Counted from the first letter of the stretch, positions 52,914 through 61,653 are shown. The stretch: 64,000 nt of DNA from Janibacter sp. HTCC2649 (GCF_000152705.1 NZ_CH672413.1:1153978-1217977); one strand, 5' to 3'. The notes: generated from the letters alone by a model not told the origin. Numbers and translations: made by a program.

Positions 52914-53873
52914 TCAGGAGGCGTTGGACGATCCCAGATCGAACCACCCCGGCCGCGCCACGGGCCGAATCCCCACGTGCGCGAGCTTCTGGAGAAGTCG
53001 GTCCGGCCGCAGCGCGTCAAACCACACCCACCGCGCCATCCTGGCCCGGGTGCGGATCCTGTCCTCTCGCCTCTTCTCGGCCCAGAGGATCCGGGAGGCT
53101 TCCTCGGCTGTGGCCCCTGCCGGAATGCGGTACTTCACCTTGCCGTCGAACTCTCCCACGACGCCCTCCCACCAGAAGTCGCCCAGCCCAATGAGACCCT
53201 CGCCGTCGTGCAGCTCCCGCTGGAGGATCGGCTTCGGGAGGTTGAGGTGGAACATCTGCACACGCGACAGGCTCTCTCCAGCAGACATGCTCAGGGGATC
53301 TGCGAGGTCGCGGGTGAGGGCGGCGCTCGTGCGTCCGGCGGCCCGGCGTGGGATCGCTGCCACCTCGGCGATCAGCTCTGAGGGACTGCACAGCTCGTGG
53401 CGCAGGGCGTGATCCGCTGCTGCAACCGCGGTCACGAGCGAGCCCGATCGCGCCAGGTCGATGACGGTGCGGGCCACCGGCGTCACCAGCACGCCATGCA
53501 CCTCCTGCGGGTCAGTCTCGAGGCCGACCATCGGTCGCATGATCGCGGAACCTCGCACCCGTCGCCCGGTGACCAGATGTCGAACGTGGCTCGGCCACGC
53601 CTCGATCCGGGGCAGACCCCACAAGGCTGCCGCCGAGGTCCCGGCCGCGATGAGCGGCGCGTCCAGTCGTCGCTGGAGGGACGTGGCATGGACGAATGCG
53701 GCGTGGCGCTGCGTCGGGTCCAGCCCCACCCACACCGTGGCGTCGACCCAAACTCCGTGACGTACGTGGTGCCACCCTTCGCCTCGTGACGGCTCGATGC
53801 CCGCCCGGCGGAGGTCGGTGGCGAGGCGGAGGAACCCCGGGTCGAACGGAGGCGGAGGCAGGGCACCGAGCAT
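52914..53873 (-). CDS. AbiEi/DUF559-like protein with candidate PD-(D/E)XK core
   Basis: A 319 aa protein of a common actinobacterial accessory family. The N-terminal half (about 1-190) resembles the winged-helix and AbiEi-like antitoxin region (VARTVIDLARSGSLVTAVAA). The C-terminal half contains GLGDFWWEGVVGEFDGKVKY, whose D-x12-E-x-DG-x-K pattern fits the PD-(D/E)XK nuclease core of DUF559/Vsr-like proteins. No partner toxin is adjacent. It interrupts the clpX-clpP2 pair, is flanked by a 30-base direct repeat, and is probably a laterally acquired cargo gene. Activity is not established. Confidence 0.72.
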   Translation of the reverse strand: MLGALPPPPFDPGFLRLATDLRRAGIEPSRGEGWHHVRHGVWVDATVWVGLDPTQRHAAFVHATSLQRRLDAPLIAAGTSAAALWGLPRIEAWPSHVRHLVTGRRVRGSAIMRPMVGLETDPQEVHGVLVTPVARTVIDLARSGSLVTAVAAADHALRHELCSPSELIAEVAAIPRRAAGRTSAALTRDLADPLSMSAGESLSRVQMFHLNLPKPILQRELHDGEGLIGLGDFWWEGVVGEFDGKVKYRIPAGATAEEASRILWAEKRREDRIRTRARMARWVWFDALRPDRLLQKLAHVGIRPVARPGWFDLGSSNAS

Positions 53874-53984
53874 GCGCCGAGCCTGTCAGGGCTCGCCGCT
53901 CTCGCCGTCGAGATTTCCACAGGCCCGCCCGGACCGTCGGGTTCGCCTCTCGCCACCACGTCGGTCTCGCGGCATTACGCCACC

Positions 53985-54014
53985 ATGGCACCGTGCTCGG
54001 GCGAGATCGACGTG
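53985..54014 (+). repeat. 30-base direct repeat, right copy
   Basis: ATGGCACCGTGCTCGGGCGA to 54014 matches the left copy at 52854-52883 in the same orientation at 25 of 30 positions. Confidence 0.65.
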
Positions 54015-54042
54015 TCAGTGAGGCCAGACGCGCCTCCTCGGA

Positions 54043-54086
54043 CGCAGGTATGCCGCGCACTCTGGTGAGTGCGCGGCATACCTGCG
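54043..54086 (-). terminator. Inverted GTATGCCG hairpin after clpP2
   Basis: CGCAGGTATGCCGCGCACTC (54043-54062) pairs perfectly over 20 bases with 54067-54086 around a TGGT loop. The arms contain GTATGCCG (54048-54055) and its complement (54074-54081). It lies 18 bases beyond the clpP2 stop (54105). Function is inferred from position. Confidence 0.7.
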
Positions 54087-54104
54087 TGGTTTGAACCTGG
54101 AGGG

Positions 54105-54764
54105 TCAGACCTCGTTGGTGGCCTTGCGCGAGGCGAGGACCTCGTCGATCAGGCCGTACTCCTTGGCCTGGGCGGCGGAGAGGATCTTGTCGCGCTCGAT
54201 GTCCTTGCGGACGAGCTCGACGTCGCGACCCGAGTGGGAGGCGATGGTGTCCTCGAGCCAGCCACGCATGCGCAGCACCTCGTTGGCCTGGATCTCGAGG
54301 TCGGAGGCCATACCGCCCGTGCCCTCGATCGCCGGCTGGTGGATGAGCACGCGTGCGTTCGGCAGGGCGTAGCGCTTGCCGGGAGCACCCGCGCCGAGCA
54401 GCACCGCAGCAGCCGAGGCCGCCTGACCGATGACGAACGTCTGCACGTCCGGGCGGATGTACTGCATCGTGTCGTAGATCGCGGTCATCGCCGTGAACGA
54501 GCCCCCGGGGCTGTTGATGTACATGAGGATGTCGCGGTCCGGGTCCTGGGACTCGAGCACGATGAGCTGGGCGATGACGTCGTCAGCAGACGCGTCATCG
54601 ACCTGCACGCCGAGGAAGATGATGCGGTCCTCGAAGAGCTTCGTGTAGGGGTCGGTCCGCTTCATGCCGTAGGAGGTGCGCTCCTCGAACTGCGGAAGGA
54701 TGTAGCGGCTCGACGGGGCGGGCATGTGCAGGCCGCTCGGTGAGGTCGGGTAGTTCGCGTTCAT
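54105..54764 (-). CDS. clpP2: ATP-dependent Clp protease proteolytic subunit ClpP2
   Basis: A 219 aa serine protease ring subunit. Ser-117 lies in GQAASAAA, His-142 in LIHQPAIEG, with the family [20 protein letters not shown] region before. The ClpP2-type longer N-terminus (YILPQFEERTSYGMKRTDPY) is present. ClpP1 and ClpP2 form a mixed tetradecamer in actinobacteria. The ATG is at 54762-54764; the gene lies 25 bases after clpP1 and is probably co-transcribed. Confidence 0.96.
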   Translation of the reverse strand: MNANYPTSPSGLHMPAPSSRYILPQFEERTSYGMKRTDPYTKLFEDRIIFLGVQVDDASADDVIAQLIVLESQDPDRDILMYINSPGGSFTAMTAIYDTMQYIRPDVQTFVIGQAASAAAVLLGAGAPGKRYALPNARVLIHQPAIEGTGGMASDLEIQANEVLRMRGWLEDTIASHSGRDVELVRKDIERDKILSAAQAKEYGLIDEVLASRKATNEV

Positions 54765-54789
54765 ATCTCTGAGTCTCCTGGTCGCCGGG

Positions 54790-55410
54790 TCAGTCGGTGA
54801 CCGGGTTGTCGGTGTTGGCAGCCTGGTCCGCACGTGAGAACACGTGGTCGACGAAGCCGTACTCCTTCGCCTCCGAGGCCGTGAACCAGCGGTCACGGTC
54901 GGAGTCCTCCTCGATCTGCTCCGGCGTCTGACCGGTGTGCTCGGCGATGAGCTCGGCCATCTGCTTCTTGATGTGCAGGAGCTGCTCGGCCTGGATCTTG
55001 ATGTCGGACGCGGTTCCGCCGATGCCGCCCGAGGGCTGGTGCATCATGACGCGGGCGTGCGGGGTCGCGTGGCGCTTGCCCGGCGTACCGGCCGACAGGA
55101 GGAACTGGCCCATCGAGGCGGCCATGCCCATGGCAACGGTGGCCACGTCATTGGGCACCCACTGCATGGTGTCGAAGATCGCCATGCCGGCGGTCACGGA
55201 TCCACCGGGGCTGTTGATGTAGAGCCAGATGTCCTTCTCGGAGTCCTCCGCGGCGAGCAGGAGCATCTGCGCGCAGATGGCGTTGGCGTTGTCATCGCGC
55301 ACCTCGGAGCCGAGGAAGATGATCCGCTCCTTGAGGAGGCGGTTGTAGATGCTGTCGTCGAGCCCGAGCTTCTCGCCCGGTCCGGCTGCGACGATCTCGT
55401 TGCTGCTCAC
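54790..55410 (-). CDS. clpP1: ATP-dependent Clp protease proteolytic subunit ClpP1
   Basis: A 206 aa peptidase with Ser-99 in MGMAASMGQ, His-124 in MMHQPSGG and the catalytic Asp in EDSDRDRW. The substrate-channel motif [20 protein letters not shown] is canonical. It starts with GTG (55408-55410), preceded by CAGGAG at about 10 bases. It heads the clpP1-clpP2 bicistron; a TAAGGT (about 55452, minus strand) could be its -10. Confidence 0.96.
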   Translation of the reverse strand: MSSNEIVAAGPGEKLGLDDSIYNRLLKERIIFLGSEVRDDNANAICAQMLLLAAEDSEKDIWLYINSPGGSVTAGMAIFDTMQWVPNDVATVAMGMAASMGQFLLSAGTPGKRHATPHARVMMHQPSGGIGGTASDIKIQAEQLLHIKKQMAELIAEHTGQTPEQIEEDSDRDRWFTASEAKEYGFVDHVFSRADQAANTDNPVTD

Positions 55411-55537
55411 GCTGATCTGCTCCTGCCGTGATGTGGGGGTTCTTGCCTTTCGCTGACCTTAACGCGCTGGTCCTCCCCCACACTCCCGGTCCCGGCCCGT
55501 GTTCGCCCTGAGCACAAAAGCAGGCGGCGTATGCCGC

Positions 55538-56818
55538 TCAGCTCGCTTCGCGTGCAGGCGCCGGTGCCGGTGTGGTCGTGTCGCGGGCGGGTTCGCGCAC
55601 GCTCTCGAGGATCACCTGGACGAGGAGCGCCATGGTGCCGACGGCGAGCAGGCTGCGCAGGACGCCGACGTGGTCGCCGAGGAACCCGAGGGCGGGCGGT
55701 CCGGCGATGAAGGCGAGGTAGCCAATCGTGGCCACGACGGACATGCGGGCACCGGCTCGTGCCGGGTCGTCGGCGCTGGCGCTCATGCCCACAGGGAAGC
55801 CGAGCGAGACTCCGACACCCCAGATGGCGGCACCGAGGAACGCCATCCAGGCGTTTCCGAAGATGACGAGCACGGAGCCGACGACGGCCAGGGCGAAGGT
55901 GGCCCGCAGGACCGGGATGCGCCCGTAGGTGTCGAGCCACTTGGTGCCGAGCAACCTGCCGAGGGTCATGAACGACAAGAAGGTGGCGAAGGCCAGGACT
56001 CCGGCCCAGGCGGGCAGCTCGTGACCCTCGACGAAGGCGACGGCGAGCCAGTCGTTCGCGGTGCCCTCGGTGAAGGCGGCGACGAGGGTGACGAGCCCGA
56101 TGAGCAGGGTCCGCGGCTCGAGCCAGGCCGACCGCGCCTTCGGGGCAGCACCAGTGTCGGCGTCATCGCAGACCTGCTCGGCAGCAGAGGCGGCCGCGCC
56201 GGACGCCGCAGCCTCCTGCTCCTCGAGGTCGCGCGGCAGGAACGAGCGCATCGCCCAGAACCCGACGACGGTGACGAGCAGCGCCGAACCGAGCAGGTGT
56301 GGCAGCAAGGGGATGGATGCCCACGACATCGCCGACCCGACGAGCGCGGACACGACCGTGCCACCGCTGAACGCGGCGTGGAACTTGGGCATGACGGTCT
56401 GGCCGAGCAGTCGCTCGACGGACGCGCCCTCGAGGTTCATCGCGACGTCCCAGACGCCGATGCCCGACCCGATGAGGAAGAGGCCCAGTCCGACGACGAG
56501 CCGGGACTCGGCGAGGTCAACGCCAGCACCGACGACGGCGAAGCCCGCGACGCCGATGACCATGCCCACCCGGATGGTCGGTGCAATGCCGAACCGGTTC
56601 ACGATGCGCCCGGTCGAGGGCATGGCGAGCATCGAGCCCGCGGACATAGCGAAGAGGGTGGCGCCCAGCTGACCGGCACTGAGGTCCAGTCCGGCCTTGG
56701 CGTCAGCGATGCGCGAGGCCCAGCTCGCGAAGGCCACACCGGCCAGGGCGAAGACGATGAAGACGGCGGTACGTGCGCTGACGACGCGTTCGCGGGGCAG
56801 GGCGGTGGGGCTGGTCAC
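55538..56818 (-). CDS. MFS transporter, YbjJ-like
   Basis: A 426 aa permease of the 12-helix MFS with the YbjJ/fucose-permease-type features: N-terminal FALAGVAFASWASRIADAKA, motif A-like SMLAMPSTGRIVNRFG, and the LFLIGSGIGVWDVAMNLEGA pattern with the conserved M-N at helix 4. A hydrophilic loop (about 195-230) lies between the halves. I use GTG 56818, the first start after the repeat region. It is divergent from the LacI-type gene, which probably controls it; the substrate is not known. Confidence 0.82.
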   Translation of the reverse strand: MTSPTALPRERVVSARTAVFIVFALAGVAFASWASRIADAKAGLDLSAGQLGATLFAMSAGSMLAMPSTGRIVNRFGIAPTIRVGMVIGVAGFAVVGAGVDLAESRLVVGLGLFLIGSGIGVWDVAMNLEGASVERLLGQTVMPKFHAAFSGGTVVSALVGSAMSWASIPLLPHLLGSALLVTVVGFWAMRSFLPRDLEEQEAAASGAAASAAEQVCDDADTGAAPKARSAWLEPRTLLIGLVTLVAAFTEGTANDWLAVAFVEGHELPAWAGVLAFATFLSFMTLGRLLGTKWLDTYGRIPVLRATFALAVVGSVLVIFGNAWMAFLGAAIWGVGVSLGFPVGMSASADDPARAGARMSVVATIGYLAFIAGPPALGFLGDHVGVLRSLLAVGTMALLVQVILESVREPARDTTTPAPAPAREAS

Positions 56819-56855
56819 GGGCTGAGGCTCTCTCTGTGTTCTGACGGCTGCTCCA

Positions 56856-57016
56856 CTTCGTGCCCCGTACGGACAACGAACGGAGTGAGATGTGTCCGTG
56901 CGGGGCACGAAGACGAGTTCGTTCCTCTTCGTGCCCCGTACGGACAACGAACGGAGTGAGATCTGTCCGTGCGGGGCACGAAGACGAGTTCGTCTGTGTC
57001 CGTGCGGGGCACGAAG
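56856..57016. repeat. Two and a half CTTCGTGCCCCG-family hairpins in the MFS/lacI spacer
   Basis: Hairpin 1: arms 56856-56874 and 56894-56912, one mismatch. Hairpin 2: arms 56927-56945 and 56965-56983, one mismatch. Half-copy: 56998-57016 (right-arm orientation). Loops share AACGAACGGAGTGAGAT, and the ACGAGTTCGT spacer repeats, so the unit of about 71 bases has been duplicated in tandem. The array lies upstream of the MFS GTG and of the LacI operator. Confidence 0.85.
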
Positions 57017-57020
57017 TGGA

Positions 57021-57044
57021 GACTATCGAATCGATTCGATAGTC
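57021..57044. promoter_or_regulatory. 24-base perfect palindrome, candidate LacI operator
   Basis: GACTATCGAATCGATTCGAT to 57044 is a perfect palindrome centred on the ATCGAT of CGAATCGATTCG, the type of symmetric site bound by LacI dimers. It ends 8 bases before the lacI ATG. TAGTCT (57040-57045) overlaps its right edge and would be a -10 box for a leaderless lacI mRNA starting at 57053. Autoregulation is therefore likely (inference). Confidence 0.72.
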
Positions 57045-57052
57045 TCGTCCCC

Positions 57053-58114
57053 ATGAGCCCCTCACGTCAAACGCGCAAGGTGACCCTGCGCGACGTCGCC
57101 GAGCTCGCCGGGGTGTCCATCAGCACTGCCTCCCTCGTCTTCAGCGGCAAGGGCCCGGTGTCCGCGACCACCGCCGAGCGAGTGCAGGCGGCCGCCGCCG
57201 AACTCGCCTACGCCGGCCCCGACCCCCTGGCGAGCTCCCTGCGACAGGGCCGCGCGGGCACCGTCGCCGTGATCGTCGAGGACCGCCTGCTCCACGCGTT
57301 CCGCGACCCCTTCGCCCTGGCCGTGCTCGATGGCCTGGCCCAGGAGCTCGACGCCATGGGCACGAGCATGCTGCTCATCGCCGACCATGGCGACGCCCAG
57401 CCGCACCCGTTGGCCGCACACGCGATCGACGCCGCGATCTTCCCCCTGTGCGGCCGCACCGACAGTCCCCTCGTCAGCCACCTGCTCGCCCGCCGCATCC
57501 CGATGATCGGCGCGGGCGCGCCACTGCACGACGGGGTCACGCACGTCCTCGTCGACGAGCGCGGCGCCTCTGCCGCAGCCACCCAGCACCTCGTCGACCT
57601 CGGCCACACGCGCCTGGCCCACGTCCTCATGCCCATCGGCCCCGGCCGACCCACGCACCGCATCGCGGTCGCGGAGCTGGAGCACGCGGCATACCCGGAT
57701 GCGCGGGAACGGGCGCGAGGGTTCCTCGACGTCGCCGACCCGGCCAGCCCACTCGTCGAGGCGGAGCAGCCCGACGTCGCCGCCGGCGAGCTGGCCGGCC
57801 GGATCCTGCTCGACGTCGCCGCCGACAATCGCCCCACCGGCGTCGTCGCGCAGTCAGATCTCTTGGCAGCAGGCGTGATTCGCGCCGCAGAGGGACTCGG
57901 ACTGCGCGTCCCCGAGGACGTCTCCGTCACCGGGTTCGACGGCGTCGACCTCCCCTGGCTCGACCGTCAGCTGACGACGATCGACCAACCCGGCGAGGCC
58001 AAGGGCCGCCTCCTCGGCGACCTCACCCGTCGCGCCCTCGCCGGCGAGTCACCGCGGAGCGAGCCGTTCGACGTCTCGCTCCGCGTCGGTGACACGACCT
58101 CAGGACCCGCCTGA
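57053..58114 (+). CDS. LacI-family transcriptional regulator
   Basis: A 353 aa regulator with an N-terminal helix-turn-helix (TLRDVAELAGVSISTASLVF, residues about 11-30), the hinge helix region, and a periplasmic-binding-like sensor domain (GTVAVIVEDRLLHAFRDPFA; C-terminal VTGFDGVDLPWLDRQLTTID). The ATG follows the operator palindrome closely. It is divergent from the MFS gene across a repeat-filled spacer and probably regulates it. Its end overlaps the opposite-strand gene by 15 bases. Confidence 0.92.
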   Translation: MSPSRQTRKVTLRDVAELAGVSISTASLVFSGKGPVSATTAERVQAAAAELAYAGPDPLASSLRQGRAGTVAVIVEDRLLHAFRDPFALAVLDGLAQELDAMGTSMLLIADHGDAQPHPLAAHAIDAAIFPLCGRTDSPLVSHLLARRIPMIGAGAPLHDGVTHVLVDERGASAAATQHLVDLGHTRLAHVLMPIGPGRPTHRIAVAELEHAAYPDARERARGFLDVADPASPLVEAEQPDVAAGELAGRILLDVAADNRPTGVVAQSDLLAAGVIRAAEGLGLRVPEDVSVTGFDGVDLPWLDRQLTTIDQPGEAKGRLLGDLTRRALAGESPRSEPFDVSLRVGDTTSGPA

Positions 58115-58567
58115 CACCTCGGCCAGCTTGGCGAGCGTGTCGTCGAGCTGCGACTGCGAGACGAGCGGGAACTTCACCTTCTGCAGGATCTCCTTGTCGG
58201 TGACCTTGGACCAGTCGTAGGTGTGGGTCACGAGCGTCTGGTCGGGACCCTGCTGCTCCAGGCGCCAGACCCATTCCCAGCCGAACGGTTCGGTGCCGGC
58301 CGGGGTGGTCTGCCATGCCAGCAGCGAGTTCTCGTCGTAGCCGGTCACGTGGTTGTCGGTCTGGTAGTCGCCGCCCATGTGGTCGCCGGCCATGTTCATC
58401 GTGAACACCTCGCCGACCTTCTGGATGCGGTCGGCCTGTGCGACGGACCGGACGAAGCCCGAACCATCAAGGGCTGGGTGCCGCTCAGGGTTGCTGAGCA
58501 CGTCGAAGATCGCCTGGGCAGGCGCGTCGATCGTGCGCGAAACAGTGATCTGCATGTCGTTGCTCAT
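58100..58567 (-). CDS. SRPBCC-superfamily (polyketide-cyclase/START-like) protein
   Basis: A 155 aa helix-grip protein with the N-terminal pattern ITVSRTIDAPAQAIFDVLSN and the segment WEWVWRLEQQGPDQTLVTHT, which match SRPBCC proteins that bind hydrophobic ligands. There is no catalytic signature. The ATG at 58565-58567 is preferred to an upstream in-frame ATG. Its end overlaps the lacI end by 15 bases in convergent orientation, so the two transcripts interfere at the 3' end. Confidence 0.83.
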   Translation of the reverse strand: MSNDMQITVSRTIDAPAQAIFDVLSNPERHPALDGSGFVRSVAQADRIQKVGEVFTMNMAGDHMGGDYQTDNHVTGYDENSLLAWQTTPAGTEPFGWEWVWRLEQQGPDQTLVTHTYDWSKVTDKEILQKVKFPLVSQSQLDDTLAKLAEVSGGS

Positions 58568-58623
58568 GCCTCCACCCTCATCACGGATCGCGCCCAGAAG
58601 CAAACCCTGACCTGCGAAAACGG

Positions 58624-58665
58624 CGTATGCCGGGTGCTCACCTCGCGGTGAGCACCCGGCATACG
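58624..58665 (-). terminator. Inverted GTATGCCG hairpin after tig
   Basis: CGTATGCCGGGTGCTCACC (58624-58642) pairs perfectly over 19 bases with 58647-58665 around a TCGC loop. The arms contain GTATGCCG. It begins 21 bases after the tig stop (58687), as expected for an intrinsic-like terminator. Confidence 0.7.
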
Positions 58666-58686
58666 GGGTGGTTCTGGGGTGAAGCG

Positions 58687-60051
58687 TCAGGCCTTGGCGG
58701 GCTCTTCGGTCTCGGTCTCGACGGCCTCGTCGGAGAGCTCCTCGACGTCGGCCTCGTCCTCGAGCTCGGGCTCGACGACCTCGGCCTGGGGAACGAGCTC
58801 GTTGAGGTCGATCGACTTGCCGGCGGTGTCGGTGACGACCGCCTTCTCGAGAACGGCGGCCAGCGCCTTGCGGCGGGAGACCTCCTGGACCATGGCCGGG
58901 ACCTGGCCCTGCTGGTCGATGGCCTGGGCGAACTGGTTCGGGTCCATGCCGTACTGCTGCGCGCTCATGATGAGGTACTCGATGAGTTCGGGCTGCTCGA
59001 CCTCGATCTCGAGCTTCTCGGCGAGAGCGTCGAGCAGGAACTGGCCCTTGAGCGCCTTGCGGGTGCTCTCGTCGACCTCGGCGCGGTGGGTGTCGTCCTC
59101 GAGACGGCCCTCGCCCTCGAGGTGGCTGTTGACCTCGGCCTCGACGATGCCCTCGGGCACGGCGACCTCGGTGACCTCGAGAAGGTGCTCGAGGACCTTG
59201 TCACGGGCCTGGACGCCCTGCTCGAACTTCTTGGCCTGCTCGGCCTGCGTGACGATGTCGGCGCGAAGCTCCTCGAGCGTGTCGAACTGCGAGGCGAGCT
59301 GGGCGAAGTCGTCGTCGAGCTCGGGGAGCTCGCGGACCTTGACGGACTGGACGGTGACGGTGCAGTCGGCGTCCTGGCCCTCGTTGTCGCCACCGGCGAG
59401 CGGAGCGGTGAAGGTCTTGGTGTCGCCGGCGCTGGCGCCGATCACGGCGTCGTCGAGGCCCTCGAGCATGTTGCCCGAGCCAACCTCGTAGGTGACGCCC
59501 TCGACGCTGTCGATGTCCTCACCGTCGATGACGGCCTTGAGGTCGATGGACAGGACGTCGCCGGTCTCGACGGCGCGCTCGACGGCCGTGAGGGTGCCAA
59601 AGCGCTGACGGAGCGAGGTGAGGCGCTCCTCGATGTCCTCGTCCGTCGCCTTGACCTCGTCGACCTCCACGGCGATGCCGTCGAGCTCGGGGAGCTCGAT
59701 CTCGGGGCGCACGTCGGTCTCGACGGTGAACTCGAGGTCCTGGCCGTCCTCGAGCGGGACTGCGGTGACGTCGACGTCGGGCGAGCCGATGGCCTTGATG
59801 CCCTCGTTGTCGACGGCCTCCGCGAAGAAGCGCGGGAGGGCCTCGTTGACGGCCTCCTGCACGACGGCGCCACGGCCGACGCGCTGGTCGATGATGCGAG
59901 CGGGAACCTTGCCCTTGCGGAATCCGGGGATCTGGATCTGCGATCCGATCGTCTGGTACGCCGCGTCGAGGTCAGACTTCAACTCGTCGAACGGCACCTC
60001 GACGATGAGCTTCACCCGGGTCGGGCTGAGGGTCTCGACGGCACTCTTCAC
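58687..60051 (-). CDS. tig: Trigger factor (ribosome-associated peptidyl-prolyl isomerase chaperone)
   Basis: A 454 aa chaperone that binds nascent chains at the ribosome exit. The ribosome-binding signature GFRKGKVP lies at about residues 43-50 (IQIPGFRKGKVPARIIDQRV), a FKBP-type PPIase domain follows (about 150-240), and the C-terminal helical chaperone arms end in an acidic tail (EELSDEAVETETEEPAKA). The GTG at 60049-60051 is preceded by GTGGAG. It is normally directly upstream of clpP1 in actinobacteria; here the SRPBCC-LacI-MFS block separates them. Confidence 0.95.
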   Translation of the reverse strand: MKSAVETLSPTRVKLIVEVPFDELKSDLDAAYQTIGSQIQIPGFRKGKVPARIIDQRVGRGAVVQEAVNEALPRFFAEAVDNEGIKAIGSPDVDVTAVPLEDGQDLEFTVETDVRPEIELPELDGIAVEVDEVKATDEDIEERLTSLRQRFGTLTAVERAVETGDVLSIDLKAVIDGEDIDSVEGVTYEVGSGNMLEGLDDAVIGASAGDTKTFTAPLAGGDNEGQDADCTVTVQSVKVRELPELDDDFAQLASQFDTLEELRADIVTQAEQAKKFEQGVQARDKVLEHLLEVTEVAVPEGIVEAEVNSHLEGEGRLEDDTHRAEVDESTRKALKGQFLLDALAEKLEIEVEQPELIEYLIMSAQQYGMDPNQFAQAIDQQGQVPAMVQEVSRRKALAAVLEKAVVTDTAGKSIDLNELVPQAEVVEPELEDEADVEELSDEAVETETEEPAKA

Positions 60052-60290
60052 TTCAGGCACTCCACAAGGTGTTGGGATCACGGGATGATTGCAAGGCCTG
60101 CGCCTCGCGGGTGAGATCAGGATCGGCGCGTCAGAACACGGCATACCGAAGAAATCACACTCGCGAACATGCTAACGGCACTCGCCACGTGGGCCGAATC
60201 GTCTCCTCGTAACGGCCCATGGCGACCTTTGCCGCAGGTAGCGTCCCCGGAGCGGCCCGAACGGGCCAGCGACCCTCGAGGAGATCATCC

Positions 60291-61232
60291 ATGTCACGAC
60301 GTCTCATCCGTCCTGCGCTCGGCGTCATCGCGCTCGCAGCGTCCACCTTTGCCGTTTCTGCTCCCGCCACCGTGAGCGCAGCCTCGGCTCCCTCCCCCGC
60401 CGTCGCCGCCTGCGACCCCGCCGGTTCGACCTCGGCTGCCCGCGTCCGCGATGACGCGAAGGGCGCCAAGGAGCCCGAGCTCTACAGCAAGAACGAGGCC
60501 AACGCGTACGGCGTCATCAAGGACAGCCCGACGATGGCCGACGGCTCGGTGACGATCCCGACCATCTTCCACGTCGTCTCCAAGGCCCAGCTCGACGCGG
60601 CCGGCGAGGCCCGGATGACGAAGATGATCACCGACCAGGTCCAGGTCCTCAACGACTCCTACTCGGGCGCCACGGCCGCCGACGCTGCCAACACCCCATT
60701 CCGCTTCGACCTCACGAAGACCACGTGGACGGTCAACCCGGTCTGGAACACGGTCACCCCGGGCAAGGTCGAGCGCGACATGAAGAAGGCGCTCTACGAA
60801 GGCGACTCCAAGACCCTCAACGTCTACGTCGCGGACATCGGTGACGGCCTCCTCGGTTGGGCCTACTTCCCCAAGGGCTACAACAACGGTCGCGACTTCA
60901 TCGACGGCGTCGTCATGCTCGATGAGTCCATGCCCGGTGGCACCGCTGGCAAGTACTCCCTCGGCGACACCCTCACCCACGAGGTCGGCCACTGGCTGAT
61001 GCTCGACCACACCTTCAACAAGGGCTGTTCGGCCGCTGGCGACTACGTGGCCGACACCCCCCGCGAGGCGCAGCCGCAGTTCAACTGCCCGGTCGGCGCC
61101 GACACGTGCACCGCTCCGGGCCTGGACCCGATCCACAACTTCATGGACTACTCGCAGGACTCGTGCATGAACATGTTCACGAAGGGTCAGGCCGAGCGCA
61201 TGAGTGACGCCTGGCTCGCGTTCCGCGCCTGA
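60291..61232 (+). CDS. Secreted zinc metalloprotease, peptidase family M43
   Basis: A 313 aa exported endopeptidase of the pappalysin/cytophagalysin family. Signal peptide 1-30 (hydrophobic LGVIALAASTFAVSAPA, cleavage near VSAAS), then the metzincin-type zinc motif H230-EVGHWLMLDH240 with the Met-turn at about M284 in HNFMDYSQDSC. Conserved disulfide cysteines lie after the zinc site (KGCSAAG, FNCPVG, DTCTAPG). The ATG is preceded by GAGGAG at about 8 bases. Single-gene unit ending at the hairpin 61259-61301. Confidence 0.92.
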   Translation: MSRRLIRPALGVIALAASTFAVSAPATVSAASAPSPAVAACDPAGSTSAARVRDDAKGAKEPELYSKNEANAYGVIKDSPTMADGSVTIPTIFHVVSKAQLDAAGEARMTKMITDQVQVLNDSYSGATAADAANTPFRFDLTKTTWTVNPVWNTVTPGKVERDMKKALYEGDSKTLNVYVADIGDGLLGWAYFPKGYNNGRDFIDGVVMLDESMPGGTAGKYSLGDTLTHEVGHWLMLDHTFNKGCSAAGDYVADTPREAQPQFNCPVGADTCTAPGLDPIHNFMDYSQDSCMNMFTKGQAERMSDAWLAFRA

Positions 61233-61258
61233 CGGCTCGGGAACACCCAGACACAGGA

Positions 61259-61301
61259 AAAGGTATGCCGCCCGCTCTCCGTGAGCGGGCGGCATACCTT
61301 T
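61259..61301 (+). terminator. Inverted GTATGCCG hairpin after the M43 protease
   Basis: AAAGGTATGCCGCCCGCTC (61259-61277) pairs perfectly over 19 bases with 61283-61301 around a TCCGT loop. Both arms contain GTATGCCG. It is 26 bases beyond the protease stop and also ends just 3 bases from the tRNA-Gly 3' end, so it could be shared by both transcripts. Confidence 0.7.
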
Positions 61302-61304
61302 CGT

Positions 61305-61378
61305 TGGAGCGGGCGACGAGAATCGAACTCGCGTAGTCAGTTTGGAAGACTGGGGCTCTACCATTGAGCTACGCCCGC
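61305..61378 (-). tRNA. tRNA-Gly, anticodon TCC
   Basis: The minus strand folds as a cloverleaf: acceptor GCGGGCG with CGCCCGC, D-arm with AATGGTA, anticodon stem AGTC-like with loop CTTCCAA (anticodon TCC), T-loop GTTCGATTC. CCA is encoded at 61307-61305. It decodes GGA/GGG-type glycine codons. Confidence 0.95.
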
Positions 61379-61516
61379 GCGCTCGTCAGCCGTCGACCTC
61401 GATCGACTGGTTCGGAGCAGGCACAAGACTAATGGCCTCGTCCGCGGGATCCGAAATCGGCCCGCATGTTCACGTGTCGCGGACGTTGATCCGCGGTCGG
61501 ATACAGTGCGGACGAA

Positions 61517-61590
61517 CGGGCTGTAGCGCAGCTTGGTAGCGCGCTTCGTTTGGGACGAAGATGTCGCAGGTTCAAATCCTGTCAGCCCGA
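61517..61590 (+). tRNA. tRNA-Pro, anticodon TGG
   Basis: Acceptor CGGGCTG (61517-61523) pairs with CAGCCCG (61583-61589), discriminator A61590. The anticodon stem CTTCG/CGAAG closes the loop TTTGGGA (anticodon TGG). The T-arm has GGTTCAAATCC. No CCA is encoded. The acceptor, D, anticodon and T arms are all complete. Confidence 0.95.
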
Positions 61591-61616
61591 CTTCTGCCCG
61601 TCTCTCGGGCCGCTGG

Positions 61617-61644
61617 AACCCCCGAGCTCACCGGCTCGGGGGTT
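61617..61644. terminator. Terminator between tRNA-Pro and trmB
   Basis: AACCCCCGAGC (61617-61627) pairs with GCTCGGGGGTT (61634-61644), an 11-base GC-rich stem with a TCACCG loop and TTT at its right edge. It lies between tRNA-Pro (plus) and the trmB stop (minus, 61654), so it can end both transcripts. Confidence 0.8.
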
Positions 61645-61653
61645 TCCTGCTCC

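Noticed and set aside
56856-57016. CRISPR array or tRNA-like structures
   Set aside because: The units are palindromic and share loop and spacer sequence; spacers are not unique.
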